A stretch of DNA of 64,000 nucleotides from Pelomonas cellulosilytica (GTDB taxonomy: Bacteria; Pseudomonadota; Gammaproteobacteria; Burkholderiales; Burkholderiaceae_C): positions 1 through 64,000 of the forward strand of contig NZ_JAJTWU010000004.1 in assembly GCF_021353265.1 (NCBI RefSeq), read 5' to 3'. This document shows, piece after piece, positions 34,616 to 43,259 of the stretch (positions are counted from its first letter, which is position 1; the number at the start of each line of letters is the position of its first letter). The translations under genes were made by a program, and so were the position numbers. Under the pieces are notes generated by a model. That model ran no database searches. It was not told where the DNA came from and saw nothing but the letters and a program-made list of their open reading frames with translations.

Positions 34616-34948
34616 TTACGCGGCGGCAGCCGTAGCGACTTGTTTCGTAACGGGTGACGCTTTGGGCGTGCCGTAGGTGCCGGGCGGAACCGGAACGAGA
34701 CCGGTCAATACCGCCTCCAGGCGGCGCGATTGCCAATTGGCCTGCATGGCGAACGACGCCGTAAACGTGCCCGTCTCGACCTTGCCCATGAGCGACTTCG
34801 GGATGTCCAAAGCGCCGACCTGGCCGACCGTGCCGTCGTCGTTCAGCAGGATGCACTCGGCGTCCTGCATCTCGTAAGGGTTGCCCGTTTTCTTCGACGT
34901 GCCCTTTTTGACCTCGTTCACCTTGAGGATCTGGACGATGGATTGCAT
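34616..34948 (-). CDS. Phage ssDNA-binding protein (gene V analogue)
   Basis: A 110-residue protein starting MQSIVQILKVNEVKKGTSKK. The pattern of a beta-rich core with KTGNPYEMQDAECILLNDDG and GTFTASFAMQANWQSRRLE is that of inovirus single-strand-binding proteins, which coat new phage DNA before assembly. It is first in the minus-strand operon and has a good GGAGC ribosome-binding site. Its promoter must lie in the 102 bp shared with the divergent regulator. Confidence 0.87.
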   Translation of the reverse strand: MQSIVQILKVNEVKKGTSKKTGNPYEMQDAECILLNDDGTVGQVGALDIPKSLMGKVETGTFTASFAMQANWQSRRLEAVLTGLVPVPPGTYGTPKASPVTKQVATAAAA

Positions 34949-35002
34949 AGCGAAAGCTCCTAGAGGGTGTCGCGGGCTAAACTGGCTACCGCGATCTGGT
35001 TA

Positions 35003-35020
35003 CTAAGAAAAGTTTCTTAG
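35003..35020. promoter_or_regulatory. Palindromic operator in the divergent phage promoter region
   Basis: CTAAGAAA and TTTCTTAG form perfect 8-bp arms 2 bp apart, 30 bp upstream of the regulator start and 55 bp upstream of the ssDNA-binding gene. It is well placed to let the regulator at 35051 control both directions. Confidence 0.65.
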
Positions 35021-35050
35021 CAGCCAAGACACTAACCGAGGTTTCGTAGC

Positions 35051-35440
35051 ATGTCAATGATCAACACACTGCTAGACGCTGCAAAGGACAAGACCGGCAG
35101 CGACTACAAGACGGCACAGCTCCTAGGCGTGCCGTTCCAGCTAATCAGCGACTGGCGAGGCGCACGGAAGAACCCCCAACCAGAGGACCACGCGCTAGTC
35201 GCAGCGCTGGCCGGCCTAGACGCTGAGGAAGCCCTAGTGCGGGCCATCATCGAGAAGCACCGGGACAAGCCGAAGGGCGAACGCCTCCTGTCGGCCCTGG
35301 GAAACGTCTTGCGTCGGACTGGCGAGGTGGTGACATTGGGTTTTTTCGCCAGCGTCGTTTGGGGCTTGATCCCAGGAGGCAGCGCACCAGCGAGCGCCAA
35401 GACGATGACGGCTGAAGTGGCGACAATGTGCATTATGTAA
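35051..35440 (+). CDS. Inovirus HTH regulator (DUF3693-like), C-terminus altered by integration
   Basis: A phage regulator of 129 residues in the integrated state. The N-terminus reads MSMINTLLDAAKDKTGSDYK, then a helix-turn-helix, TAQLLGVPFQLISDWRGAR. A hydrophobic segment (TLGFFASVVWGLIPGG) suggests membrane attachment. The frame enters the attachment core (…VATMC) and then stops at TAA 35438-35440, which is host DNA. In the circular phage the frame would continue for 17 residues (RRKKRLATIWGLSNATS) and stop at 29033-29035. The lysogen therefore makes a shorter form lacking a basic tail. Identity as DUF3693-like is from memory of the pattern. Confidence 0.75.
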   Translation: MSMINTLLDAAKDKTGSDYKTAQLLGVPFQLISDWRGARKNPQPEDHALVAALAGLDAEEALVRAIIEKHRDKPKGERLLSALGNVLRRTGEVVTLGFFASVVWGLIPGGSAPASAKTMTAEVATMCIM

Positions 35441-35443
35441 AAT
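35416..35443. other. Right attachment site, dif-like XerC/XerD site
   Basis: The 28 bases comprise a XerC-type arm (AGTGGCGACAA), centre TGTGCA and XerD-type arm TTATGTAAAAT. By my count 20 of 28 positions equal the E. coli dif site, including ten of eleven in the XerD arm. Its first part repeats attL. Joining the outer flanks gives the presumed empty site. It may be the chromosomal dif itself or a secondary dif-like site. Confidence 0.75.
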
Positions 35444-35591
35444 AAGATCTGTGCTGGCTGCCGGAAGCATTGGTCAGCAGCCGTCCGACAAGAACCCCCC
35501 TCCGATGAGCCGTTTAGCGTCAACACAGTCCTAACGAGGAGGCAATTCGAGCGAGGCGACAGAAATCTACCCAACGGATTGCCCGAAAAGT

Positions 35592-35855
35592 GACAGAAAA
35601 GCCCAAGTCCGGGCTCCTGCCAGAAAACTTGGGCTTTTCTGTCCCTGAACCGCTTCGGCCCCAACTCCACGGGCCCCGCTGCCGCACCTGCAGCGTTAGA
35701 AAACTTGGACATTTTTGGTCCTGCCAGCGCTGGACCCCATCGCGTAGCGAGCCAGGTCTCCTATGAGCGCGTGCTCGGCTTCCAACAGAACGACGGAAAT
35801 CCCCAAGTTTTGTGACGCAACGACCGTCGGAAAACTTGGGGATTTCTGTCCCTGA
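35592..35855. repeat. Cluster of related hairpin repeats
   Basis: Two large hairpins share one unit. At 35592-35643 a perfect 17-bp inverted repeat (ACTTGGGCTTTTCTGTC and its complement) has an 18-bp loop. At 35796-35846 a perfect 16-bp repeat (AAAACTTGGGGATTTC and its complement) has a 19-bp loop. A third degenerate unit lies at 35699-35724. The right arms of both hairpins continue with TGTCCCTGA. The rest of 35444-36055 holds no gene I can support. Confidence 0.75.
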
Positions 35856-36055
35856 CGCACTGTGAAGTGGTGCGTTCTCAACTGCCATCTGTGAAGCTTG
35901 GCGCGGTCCTTCACATCCCAGCGGGCGCCGGATGCACCCGGGAGCGCGCCGACACGGTAATCCCTTGGTTTCGGGCGTTTACCTGAGCGGGCGTTCAACG
36001 TTCGCCGCACCCTGCTGTGCTACAAGAATCCAGAAATTCTGCAGGGAGGAACAAG

Positions 36056-38167
36056 ATGAAGCTCAAGCACATTGCAATATCAAACTTCAAGGGCATCCAG
36101 GCCGACAACCTCAGTCCGGAGTCCTTCACATGCCTCGTCGGCGAAAACAATGCGGGCAAGTCGTCGGTCATGCAAGCCATCGTCTTTGCGTTGAACCGAC
36201 CCAAGAACATACCGTCCGCTCACTTCTATGACTCGAGCCAGCCGGTGTCCTTCGATTTTGAGCTCTCAGGCGTCACCGAGGCGCACCTGGCTCGCCTGTC
36301 TGACGAAGCAAAGGGCAAGATTGCGGGACTCATTGTTGATGAGGAACTGGCGCTCCGTGTGGCCTATGCACCAGGGGAGTCGGTCAGCATCCAGGTGAAG
36401 GCGCAGCAGCCGAAGGAGGAGCGTTACAGGTCAGACGCGATTGACGCGGCGCTGTCCGGCAAGAAGGGGCAGGCAGCCATCGAGGAAGCCCTTTGGACGG
36501 CTTACCCCGAGTTCAAAGCGGCGTACTCCGAGCCGCTGAAGATGCTCGGAACGGCCAAGGCATTCGTCAAGGAGCAAGTTGCCAAGCTTCCGCCCGAACA
36601 GTTCACGTCGGGGTACACCGCCCTGCCCTCCGGCATCAGCGCCTCGATTTCGCCGCTCCTGCCTGAGCCCATCTACATCCCGGCCGTCAAGAATTTGAAC
36701 GACGACCTGAAGACATCCCAGTCGACGTCGTTTGGTCGCCTATTGGGTCTCCTGTTGGAAGACATGGCCGAAGACCTTGCCCACGTAAACACAGCGCTGG
36801 AAAAGGTGAACTCGCTCTTCAACCGCGTCACCATAGAAGGGAAGGTGGTCGATGGCCGCCACGCCAAAGTCCGTGGTCTAGAGAGTGAAGTGGAAGGACT
36901 GCTAAGCGCGAACTTTCCGAATGTGAGAGTGCAGCTCGAAATTCCGCCGCCGGAACTGAAGACCATCCTCAATGCCGCTCAAATTTTCATCGACGACGGC
37001 TCGCACGACCTCATCGACAACAAGGGCGATGGCATCAAACGGTCGTTGACGTTCGCCCTGCTGCAGGCCTACGTGAATCGGCAGGACAAGCAGAAGGTTC
37101 AGGTCGACGCTGGTGGTAAGGCGCCGCGTCCACTCATTTTTCTCTTTGAGGAGCCCGAGCTCTACCTGCATCCGCGGTCGCAACGAGTCCTCTTCAACAC
37201 GCTGGCTCGCATCTCAGAGAACCACCAGGTCCTCGTGACGACACATTCGCCCCTGTTCTTCGCCCCAGGCGTCACTGCATCGTTCGTGCGGGTCGCAAAA
37301 CAGGCAGCAGCGCCGAAGCCAATCGCCAAGCTGTTCCCAGTGAACTTTGCGCTCAACAAAGCTGATGCAGAGACATTCCGCCTTGCCCGGTTCGAGCACG
37401 CAGACGCGGCATTCTTCAGCCAGAGCGTGGTGCTCTTCGAGGGCGAATCGGACGATGCCTACTGCAAGCACGTCGCCCAGTTGTTCAAAGATGAGTGGGA
37501 TTTCGAACGGCGGAACGTCGCGCTTGTTCGGGTGTCCGGCAAGGGGAACTTCCTGAAGTTCCGTAACTTCTTCGAGAGCTTCGGCATCTCGGTTCGCCTA
37601 GTCGCCGACTTGGACGCGATCTTCGACGGCTTCAAGCACTTGGGCACCGACAAGGCGTCCTCAGACCTTCGCGACAAGCTGCTGCAGACGCTAGATGGAC
37701 GGATTGCGGCATTGGGAACAAGGGCAGAACCCAAGCCGCGCCAAATTCAGCGCCGTGCGAACCAGGATTCATGGAAGGACAGGTACGAAGCCGCCAAGGC
37801 GGCGCTCCAGGCCGTACAGGCAGGCGCCCCGGTGAACGCCAAGACCTACGAGGCCCTCGAAGGTCTATTCGTCTGGGAGAAGGAAATCGCCCGGATGCGG
37901 GTCTGCACTGAAGACGCGGAAGCCGCTGCGGCCCTCGTTCCCTTGTTGGACTGCCTGCGCGGGCAAGGAGTCTGCGTTCTCTCTAGAGGCGCGATTGAGG
38001 ACTACTACCCCGCTGCAGCGCCCGGGTCCGGCCCCAAACCCGACCGTGCGCTTGCGGCATGTGCGGCAGTCCTGACGCGCGAGGAGGCGGCAGCCCTGTC
38101 AAAACCGTTGGCGGCCGGCCGGCCGACTGAGCTTGAAGAGGTCTTCGAAGCTCTGTTCAAGCATTGA
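36056..38167 (+). CDS. OLD-family ATP-dependent endonuclease (ATPase-TOPRIM)
   Basis: A 703-residue protein starting MKLKHIAISNFKGIQ with GGAGG upstream. The N-terminal SMC/ABC-type ATPase has Walker A GENNAGKSS (about 29-37) and Walker B in LIFLFEEPELYLHPRSQ with the downstream VLVTTHSPLFF. The C-terminal TOPRIM nuclease has the glutamate in VVLFEGESDD and the acidic pair in RLVADLDAIFDG. This is the single-gene arrangement of OLD nucleases, which cut DNA and often act in phage defence. It opens the defence island next to the prophage and is convergent with the YhaN-like gene; no partner helicase is adjacent. Confidence 0.9.
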   Translation: MKLKHIAISNFKGIQADNLSPESFTCLVGENNAGKSSVMQAIVFALNRPKNIPSAHFYDSSQPVSFDFELSGVTEAHLARLSDEAKGKIAGLIVDEELALRVAYAPGESVSIQVKAQQPKEERYRSDAIDAALSGKKGQAAIEEALWTAYPEFKAAYSEPLKMLGTAKAFVKEQVAKLPPEQFTSGYTALPSGISASISPLLPEPIYIPAVKNLNDDLKTSQSTSFGRLLGLLLEDMAEDLAHVNTALEKVNSLFNRVTIEGKVVDGRHAKVRGLESEVEGLLSANFPNVRVQLEIPPPELKTILNAAQIFIDDGSHDLIDNKGDGIKRSLTFALLQAYVNRQDKQKVQVDAGGKAPRPLIFLFEEPELYLHPRSQRVLFNTLARISENHQVLVTTHSPLFFAPGVTASFVRVAKQAAAPKPIAKLFPVNFALNKADAETFRLARFEHADAAFFSQSVVLFEGESDDAYCKHVAQLFKDEWDFERRNVALVRVSGKGNFLKFRNFFESFGISVRLVADLDAIFDGFKHLGTDKASSDLRDKLLQTLDGRIAALGTRAEPKPRQIQRRANQDSWKDRYEAAKAALQAVQAGAPVNAKTYEALEGLFVWEKEIARMRVCTEDAEAAAALVPLLDCLRGQGVCVLSRGAIEDYYPAAAPGSGPKPDRALAACAAVLTREEAAALSKPLAAGRPTELEEVFEALFKH

Positions 38168-38291
38168 GACGGAGGCAACCAGTTCGATGCCTGACACCCT
38201 CCCTGATGATGTGGGCGTACATGGAAGCTAGCTTGACCTTCGATACCTGGATTCGACGGACCGAGCTGGGATCGAAGTGAAGCGCGTGAAG

Positions 38292-41200
38292 CTATCTTGA
38301 AAGTCGCACCACGTTGACCGCCGTCCCGAACACCTGCTGAACGTGTGGCAGGAGGTGGTCATGGTGGCTCAGGAAGAGCACCTGGGTTTGCTTGGACAGC
38401 TCGCGCAGCGCAGCTAGGCCTGCCGTTGACCGCTCGTCGTCGAAGTTGATGAACAAGTCGTCGACGATGAACGGCAGCGGTTTCGCTTTCGACAGGTGCA
38501 CCTCCAAGGCGGCCATGCGAAGCGCCAGGTAGAGCTGGTCGCGCGTGCCTTCGCTGAGGCCCGGCACTTCTACGGGCTTCCCGTCATTCCGAAGGGCGGT
38601 GAGCCTTGGCGACTCACCGTCGTAGTCGACCAGCAGTCTCGTGAACTGTCCCAGGGTCAGCGTCGAGAAGATGAGACTCGCCCGCGTGAGCAGAGGGCCC
38701 TGGTTCTGTTCACGGTAGCGCTCGATGGCCCAGCTCAACAGCTTGGTGGCTGCCGCCACTTTGATGTAGCGCTCTGAGGCGTCAGCCATGGCGGCGAGAG
38801 CCTCTTGCTTGCGTGCCTCCGCATCTGCGGCATCCCGCCCACCGCCGAAGCCATCCATAACCTGTTTCGCGTGCGTGCGTTCCACGGCAAGACGTGTCTG
38901 TTCGTCCTGTATTTGCTCAATGCCGTCCTCGGCGCTTGTCAGGTCAATCGCGACTTGGTCGAGGTTGGCTCCTTCCGTCTCCGCGACAAGCTGGTCAAGC
39001 GTTAGCCCGCCTGCGTCCTTGGTCAACGCCGCCCGTGCCAGTTCGATCTGGCTCGAAAGCCGTCTCTTGGTATCCGACCTGTCGACGAGCGGTGCGAGGT
39101 CTGCAAGCGACTGCACGCCGGCTGCGGCCAGCAGCGGGGCTACTTTGGCCTTCGCCTTCTCAACCTGCTCTTGAGCGGAGTCTCGGCGCTCCATCGCCGC
39201 GGCAAGCGCCTGTTCCGCCGCTTCACGGCGAGCTTCGCCGGCCTCGGCGTCCTTCAGCCTTGGCATCAACGTGCGGACCACCTCCTTTGGGTCAACTCCG
39301 CGCAGATCGTCTGCCTCCAGCCGGTCAACCACCTCTTCCGCAAGCCTCTTGAACTCGTCGAGGTCGCGATTCATGGTGTCGATGCGCTCGCGCCGGGTAG
39401 CGGTTGCCTTGTCCAGGCTGTCCTTGATCGTGTTGATGTTGGAGACGGCCTGCTCTGCGTCTTCGACCGACTTGACGTACTGCGAGAGCCCGGCCGAGGC
39501 CATTGCCTCATGCCACCTTTTTTCCCAGGCCTCGTAGGCCTGTCTGGCCGCGTCCGCAGCTGCTTGCAGACGAGCAAGCGCAGCTGCACCCCCTTCCCGC
39601 TGCCTGACCAACTGCCCGCGGCGTGCAGCAGCGTTGTCAATCTTCGCCACGAGGTCCTCGGCCAACTGGATCAGCGCCGGCACCTTGCTTCCCGGAGGCA
39701 CATTCACCTTGGCCAGCGCAAGCTGCGCCGCCAGCAACGCGGACGCAGCCTTAGCTGCCTCCTGCTCCTGCTGGAGGTCTTCCGTCCTCTCAAGGACCGT
39801 GGACTGAGTGGAGAGCACGAGCTCGCGCTTGACCATCCAAGCGCCGGCATCCAGCAGCGGAAGCCCTGGCAGGTCGAGCGCTGCTGTGGTCTCTTGCCAT
39901 TCCTGGTCGAAGGACGACAGTTCGGCCCGCTTGCGGTCTCTCGCCCGCGTAGCCGCCAAGCGTTCCCGCTCGACACGTTCGACCTGTTGCTTCAAGCTCT
40001 GAAGCTCCGCAGCTTCAGTAGCTGAGTCGAGTTGCGAGTCAACAAGCTCATCTGCCAGCGCTATGGCCGCATCCAGGCCGCTGGCGCCAGCCGGCAGCGG
40101 TGTAGCGCCCTGCTTGATTGACTGCCATTCGGCGTCCCGATTCTCGCGAGCTGCCCGCACGTCAGTGCTGGTGACGATATGACGCGCCTGGGCAAACTGG
40201 CGCACTGCGAGTTCAGCGTCGTCAAAGTCGTCCTGCGCCTGCTCTGCGCGGTCCACCGCGCCAGCGAGTTCCGAATCCAGCTTGTTCCGTTTTACAACCA
40301 ACGCGGCCAGACCCTCAGCCGATGGAGGCGACATCTGGCGAAGCGCATCCACCGCCCTCTTCCATCGGCCGAGGCCGGCTTCCGCTGTCTCCAGCGCGCG
40401 CTGGGCAGCGTTTACAGCTGTTTCCAGCTTCAGCTGAGCCGCGGAAGAGTTCCGGAAGCCCTGAGCCTCTGCCAACGCGCCTCGCAGCGCAGGTGGCACA
40501 TCGGAAACGACCAATTCGCTCAGCTCCGCCTTGACATCTGCCAGGTCAAGCTTCTTGTTCTCCACAGCCTGGGCTGTGGAAGTCTTGCTCTGGAGCAATG
40601 CTCCATGCTCATTGACCAAGCGCAGTACATCCCGAATCGCAAGCTGGCCCGGGAGCCGAGCTCGCAAAGCTGCCTCATCCTCCGAATCGGACCAGCCCAA
40701 GTCCGACGCCGCGCTCCTTGCGCGCTCCAGACTTCGGTCCACCTCGGCTTGTCGTGCCAGCAAGCCGGCGTAGTGGTTCCGCACGCTCTCGCCAAATGCC
40801 GACAGCCCCTCAATGTCGTCTTTTGAGGCAAGAATTGCCTTGTCGAAGGTAACCTCATTACGCTGCTTCGTCAGCCCGGTGACGACCATCTCGCACTGCG
40901 CGAGCGTCGTCTGAGCAACGGAATGTTCCTGCTCGCCAGTGGCCAGAGTCTCAGAAGCATTGGCCGGCAGGTCCGACACCGGTCCCAGCGTTGCGAGCTC
41001 AGCCAGCATCTGCTTGAGCTCGACGACCATCGGCGCCAGCCGCCGGATGCGTTCCAACTTCAGTCGCGATGCCTGCAGGCTCCCTTTGCGCCCCGTGGCT
41101 TCGGCAATGCGCACTTCGACCGCGTCGAGTGCGGCTCGAGCATCACCCCAATTCTTGGACCGGACCGAGGCTGTTTTGACCTGCTTGCCAGCCTCGTCGT

Positions 41201-41768
41201 AGAGCGCTTCAGCGATGTAGAACGTGCGAGCCTTGGACTTGTGGGGGCTCCAAAGCTTGTCCGCTTCGCCGTTGAGAGCCTCCCTCACCTTCCCTAGTCC
41301 TGCTATGCCTGCGGCCGACTGGAACAGCACTTGGCTCACGTCTTCAGAGGCGTTCAGGATCGCAGCGCCACCTTTGACAAGCTGCTCGTGGCTGAGACCG
41401 AACATGCTCTCGAAGAAGGCACGGTCGGCCTGGCCCATGAAGGGCTCAAGAGCATTCGGCTGGAGCGGGCTGTCATCCACGGCTCGCAGCGTGTTCTTGT
41501 TGCCCTTGGTACGAATGAAGGAGAGATGCTGTCCGCCTTCAGAAACGGTCGCGGCCAGGCGAAGGTCGGCTTGGGGGTGAAGGAACGCCATCGACTGGTA
41601 GCGCGTCGGGAAGCCGAACAAGAGGTCAGCGATTGCGCCTCGTAGTGTTGACTTCCCGGCTTCGTTCGGCCCGACGATGAAATGAAAATCGTGCTCCGCA
41701 TGGGGCAACGTGATGTCCCTGTCGGTGAACTTCCCGAATCGGACGAGATTGAGGTTCTGCAAGCGCAT
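38292..41768 (-). CDS. YhaN-like SMC/Rad50-type ATPase
   Basis: A 1158-residue ATPase. The N-terminus MRLQNLNLVRFGKFTD and Walker A VGPNEAGKSTLRGAI, with DLLFGFPTRY just after, is the YhaN/COG4717 signature. A very long coiled-coil middle (about residues 170-980) is followed by the signature LSEGTRDQLYLALRMAALE and Walker B LPFIVDDLFINFDD with FLSHHDHL. It pairs with the metallophosphatase encoded 3 bp upstream, as SbcC does with SbcD. The pair probably processes DNA ends. It could be repair or defence; the surroundings favour defence. Confidence 0.9.
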   Translation of the reverse strand: MRLQNLNLVRFGKFTDRDITLPHAEHDFHFIVGPNEAGKSTLRGAIADLLFGFPTRYQSMAFLHPQADLRLAATVSEGGQHLSFIRTKGNKNTLRAVDDSPLQPNALEPFMGQADRAFFESMFGLSHEQLVKGGAAILNASEDVSQVLFQSAAGIAGLGKVREALNGEADKLWSPHKSKARTFYIAEALYDEAGKQVKTASVRSKNWGDARAALDAVEVRIAEATGRKGSLQASRLKLERIRRLAPMVVELKQMLAELATLGPVSDLPANASETLATGEQEHSVAQTTLAQCEMVVTGLTKQRNEVTFDKAILASKDDIEGLSAFGESVRNHYAGLLARQAEVDRSLERARSAASDLGWSDSEDEAALRARLPGQLAIRDVLRLVNEHGALLQSKTSTAQAVENKKLDLADVKAELSELVVSDVPPALRGALAEAQGFRNSSAAQLKLETAVNAAQRALETAEAGLGRWKRAVDALRQMSPPSAEGLAALVVKRNKLDSELAGAVDRAEQAQDDFDDAELAVRQFAQARHIVTSTDVRAARENRDAEWQSIKQGATPLPAGASGLDAAIALADELVDSQLDSATEAAELQSLKQQVERVERERLAATRARDRKRAELSSFDQEWQETTAALDLPGLPLLDAGAWMVKRELVLSTQSTVLERTEDLQQEQEAAKAASALLAAQLALAKVNVPPGSKVPALIQLAEDLVAKIDNAAARRGQLVRQREGGAAALARLQAAADAARQAYEAWEKRWHEAMASAGLSQYVKSVEDAEQAVSNINTIKDSLDKATATRRERIDTMNRDLDEFKRLAEEVVDRLEADDLRGVDPKEVVRTLMPRLKDAEAGEARREAAEQALAAAMERRDSAQEQVEKAKAKVAPLLAAAGVQSLADLAPLVDRSDTKRRLSSQIELARAALTKDAGGLTLDQLVAETEGANLDQVAIDLTSAEDGIEQIQDEQTRLAVERTHAKQVMDGFGGGRDAADAEARKQEALAAMADASERYIKVAAATKLLSWAIERYREQNQGPLLTRASLIFSTLTLGQFTRLLVDYDGESPRLTALRNDGKPVEVPGLSEGTRDQLYLALRMAALEVHLSKAKPLPFIVDDLFINFDDERSTAGLAALRELSKQTQVLFLSHHDHLLPHVQQVFGTAVNVVRLSR

Positions 41769-41771
41769 GCC

Positions 41772-43025
41772 TTACTCCGCCTGCACCAAGTGCGCGAGCA
41801 GGCTCGGCGCCACTTCATCGACCAAGCTCTTCAGCTCACCGGTTCGGATTTGCTCGATCAGCGGCACAAGCGCTTGCAGTTCAAGGGGTGCCTTGCCGGC
41901 GAACGGGGCAAGCTCCTTTTGAAGCTCTTTCATGAAGTCGACGTCGGTCGATGCCTCCTCCAAGATGGTCTGCAAGTCGGTAAACGCATCCATGCGTTCA
42001 TGGAGCTTGGCTGCGTCGACTACGGGTTTGGTGTGGATGCGCACCTTTTCGAGCCACAGCCGATCATTGCCGATGCTGGCGATTTGGGCGAGCACCTCCC
42101 CTCGTAGCTGAGCTTCAAGACCAAAAAGCTCCCCGTGCGCAGTGGTCGTGCCATTGATGGTGATGCGTGCAGCGCGCGGGACTTCTCCATCCACATCAAG
42201 AACTGCCTCCAGGGCCTGGGCGACCTTTCGGACGACTTGTTCCAGCGTGTCGCAGTCCGAGGCATCAACCTCCAACTGCTCCCAGCGGAGTACGTCGATG
42301 AAGATACGTTCGACCTCCACCTCGCCTGCTTCACCCACTGACACCAGCACTGCGCCGCGCCGGCCGCACTCACGGACGTTTCTGCCCTGTAGGTTGCCGG
42401 GGAAGACGATGGTGGCAGCGCCCGTCCACCTTTCGAACTCATGGACGTGACCAAGCGCCCAATACTGGTAGCCCTTGGCCTGAAGCTCCTCGATGGTGCA
42501 CGGGGCGTAGCTGGCGTGGGACGCATAGCCTTCGAGGGCGGTGTGTAGCACGCCGATATTGAAGTGACCTGCCGTCGGCGCTGGATATGCGGTGACGAGG
42601 TTGGTCGTCACGTCGCGTTGCTTGAAGCTCTGGCCGTGCAGAGACACAGCCAGATCGTCGATCTTGAACGTCTGGGGTTTGTTGGCGCCGAAGGGGTGGA
42701 CGTTGTCGGGCAACTCCAGCTTCTTCGTCATCTCGCTCTCAGCATCGTGGTTGCCGAACAGCACGTAGACCGGGATGTTGACGCGCTTCAAGCGGCCCAT
42801 CTCGCGGCAGAAGAAGATGCCCGTGTTGAAGTCCCGCCAGGCGCCGTCGTAGAGGTCGCCGGCGATGACCATGAAATCGACCGCTTCCTCGATGGCGCGA
42901 TCAACCAGTCTTGTGAAAGCGTCCCGGGTGGCGCTACGCAATTGCTCCGCCGGCGCGTCTGGATACGCGGATAGCCCGTTCAGGGGACTGTCCAGGTGGA
43001 TGTCCGCAGCGTGGATGAACCTCAT
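41772..43025 (-). CDS. YhaO/SbcD-like DNA exonuclease subunit
   Basis: A 417-residue calcineurin-type phosphoesterase. ATG 43025 has an AGGGAGGGG ribosome-binding site and gives MRFIHAADIHLDSPLNGL; the longer frame upstream is not needed. Metal-binding motifs are DIHLD, VIAGDLYDG, FGNHDAES and GHVHEFER. It should be the nuclease partner of the YhaN-like ATPase, with which it is co-transcribed. Confidence 0.92.
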   Translation of the reverse strand: MRFIHAADIHLDSPLNGLSAYPDAPAEQLRSATRDAFTRLVDRAIEEAVDFMVIAGDLYDGAWRDFNTGIFFCREMGRLKRVNIPVYVLFGNHDAESEMTKKLELPDNVHPFGANKPQTFKIDDLAVSLHGQSFKQRDVTTNLVTAYPAPTAGHFNIGVLHTALEGYASHASYAPCTIEELQAKGYQYWALGHVHEFERWTGAATIVFPGNLQGRNVRECGRRGAVLVSVGEAGEVEVERIFIDVLRWEQLEVDASDCDTLEQVVRKVAQALEAVLDVDGEVPRAARITINGTTTAHGELFGLEAQLRGEVLAQIASIGNDRLWLEKVRIHTKPVVDAAKLHERMDAFTDLQTILEEASTDVDFMKELQKELAPFAGKAPLELQALVPLIEQIRTGELKSLVDEVAPSLLAHLVQAE

Positions 43026-43208
43026 CGCAACCCCTCCCTGGGATACGTGTTCTGGAGTACCCCAATTCTGGCCGGAACGGGCCGCTCGGCAATGGTTCCG
43101 TGCCTTGCCCGGCCCCTGGCAGGCGTTCGCGCCCCGAGGCCCTCTTGCGTTCAAGCTCCCGTTGCAGGTCTCGCGGGTTCAGGCGAGCTCCACTTTGGCC
43201 AGGAAACG

Positions 43209-43244
43209 GTGCTATGGCGATAAGAAGGGTTATCGCAATAGCAC
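43209..43244. promoter_or_regulatory. 15-bp-arm inverted repeat upstream of the YhaO-like gene
   Basis: GTGCTATGGCGATAA and TTATCGCAATAGCAC pair with one mismatch around a 6-base loop. It lies just after the XRE gene stop and 180 bp before the nuclease start. No T-run follows, so it is either a Rho-type end structure or an operator for the XRE protein. Confidence 0.5.
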
Positions 43245-43259
43245 TCTCCACACGCGGGG

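Larger units (their letters stand above)
28968..35432. mobile_element. Integrated inovirus (filamentous phage), about 6.45 kb
   Basis: The element is bounded by the exact 15-bp repeat TGGCGACAATGTGCA at 28968-28982 and 35418-35432. Between the repeats lie the standard filamentous-phage genes on the minus strand: ssDNA-binding protein, minor and major coat, pIII-like, DUF2523, Zot and an HUH replication initiator. No integrase or transposase is present, as expected for phages that use host XerC/XerD. A length of 6.45 kb is normal for the group. No gene looks broken except the one crossing the attachment core. It is probably still able to replicate and be secreted. Confidence 0.92.

Noticed and set aside
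35444-36055. Small ORFs between the Xer site and the OLD nuclease
   Set aside because: All overlap the hairpin repeats, differ in strand and have no domain or ribosome-binding site.
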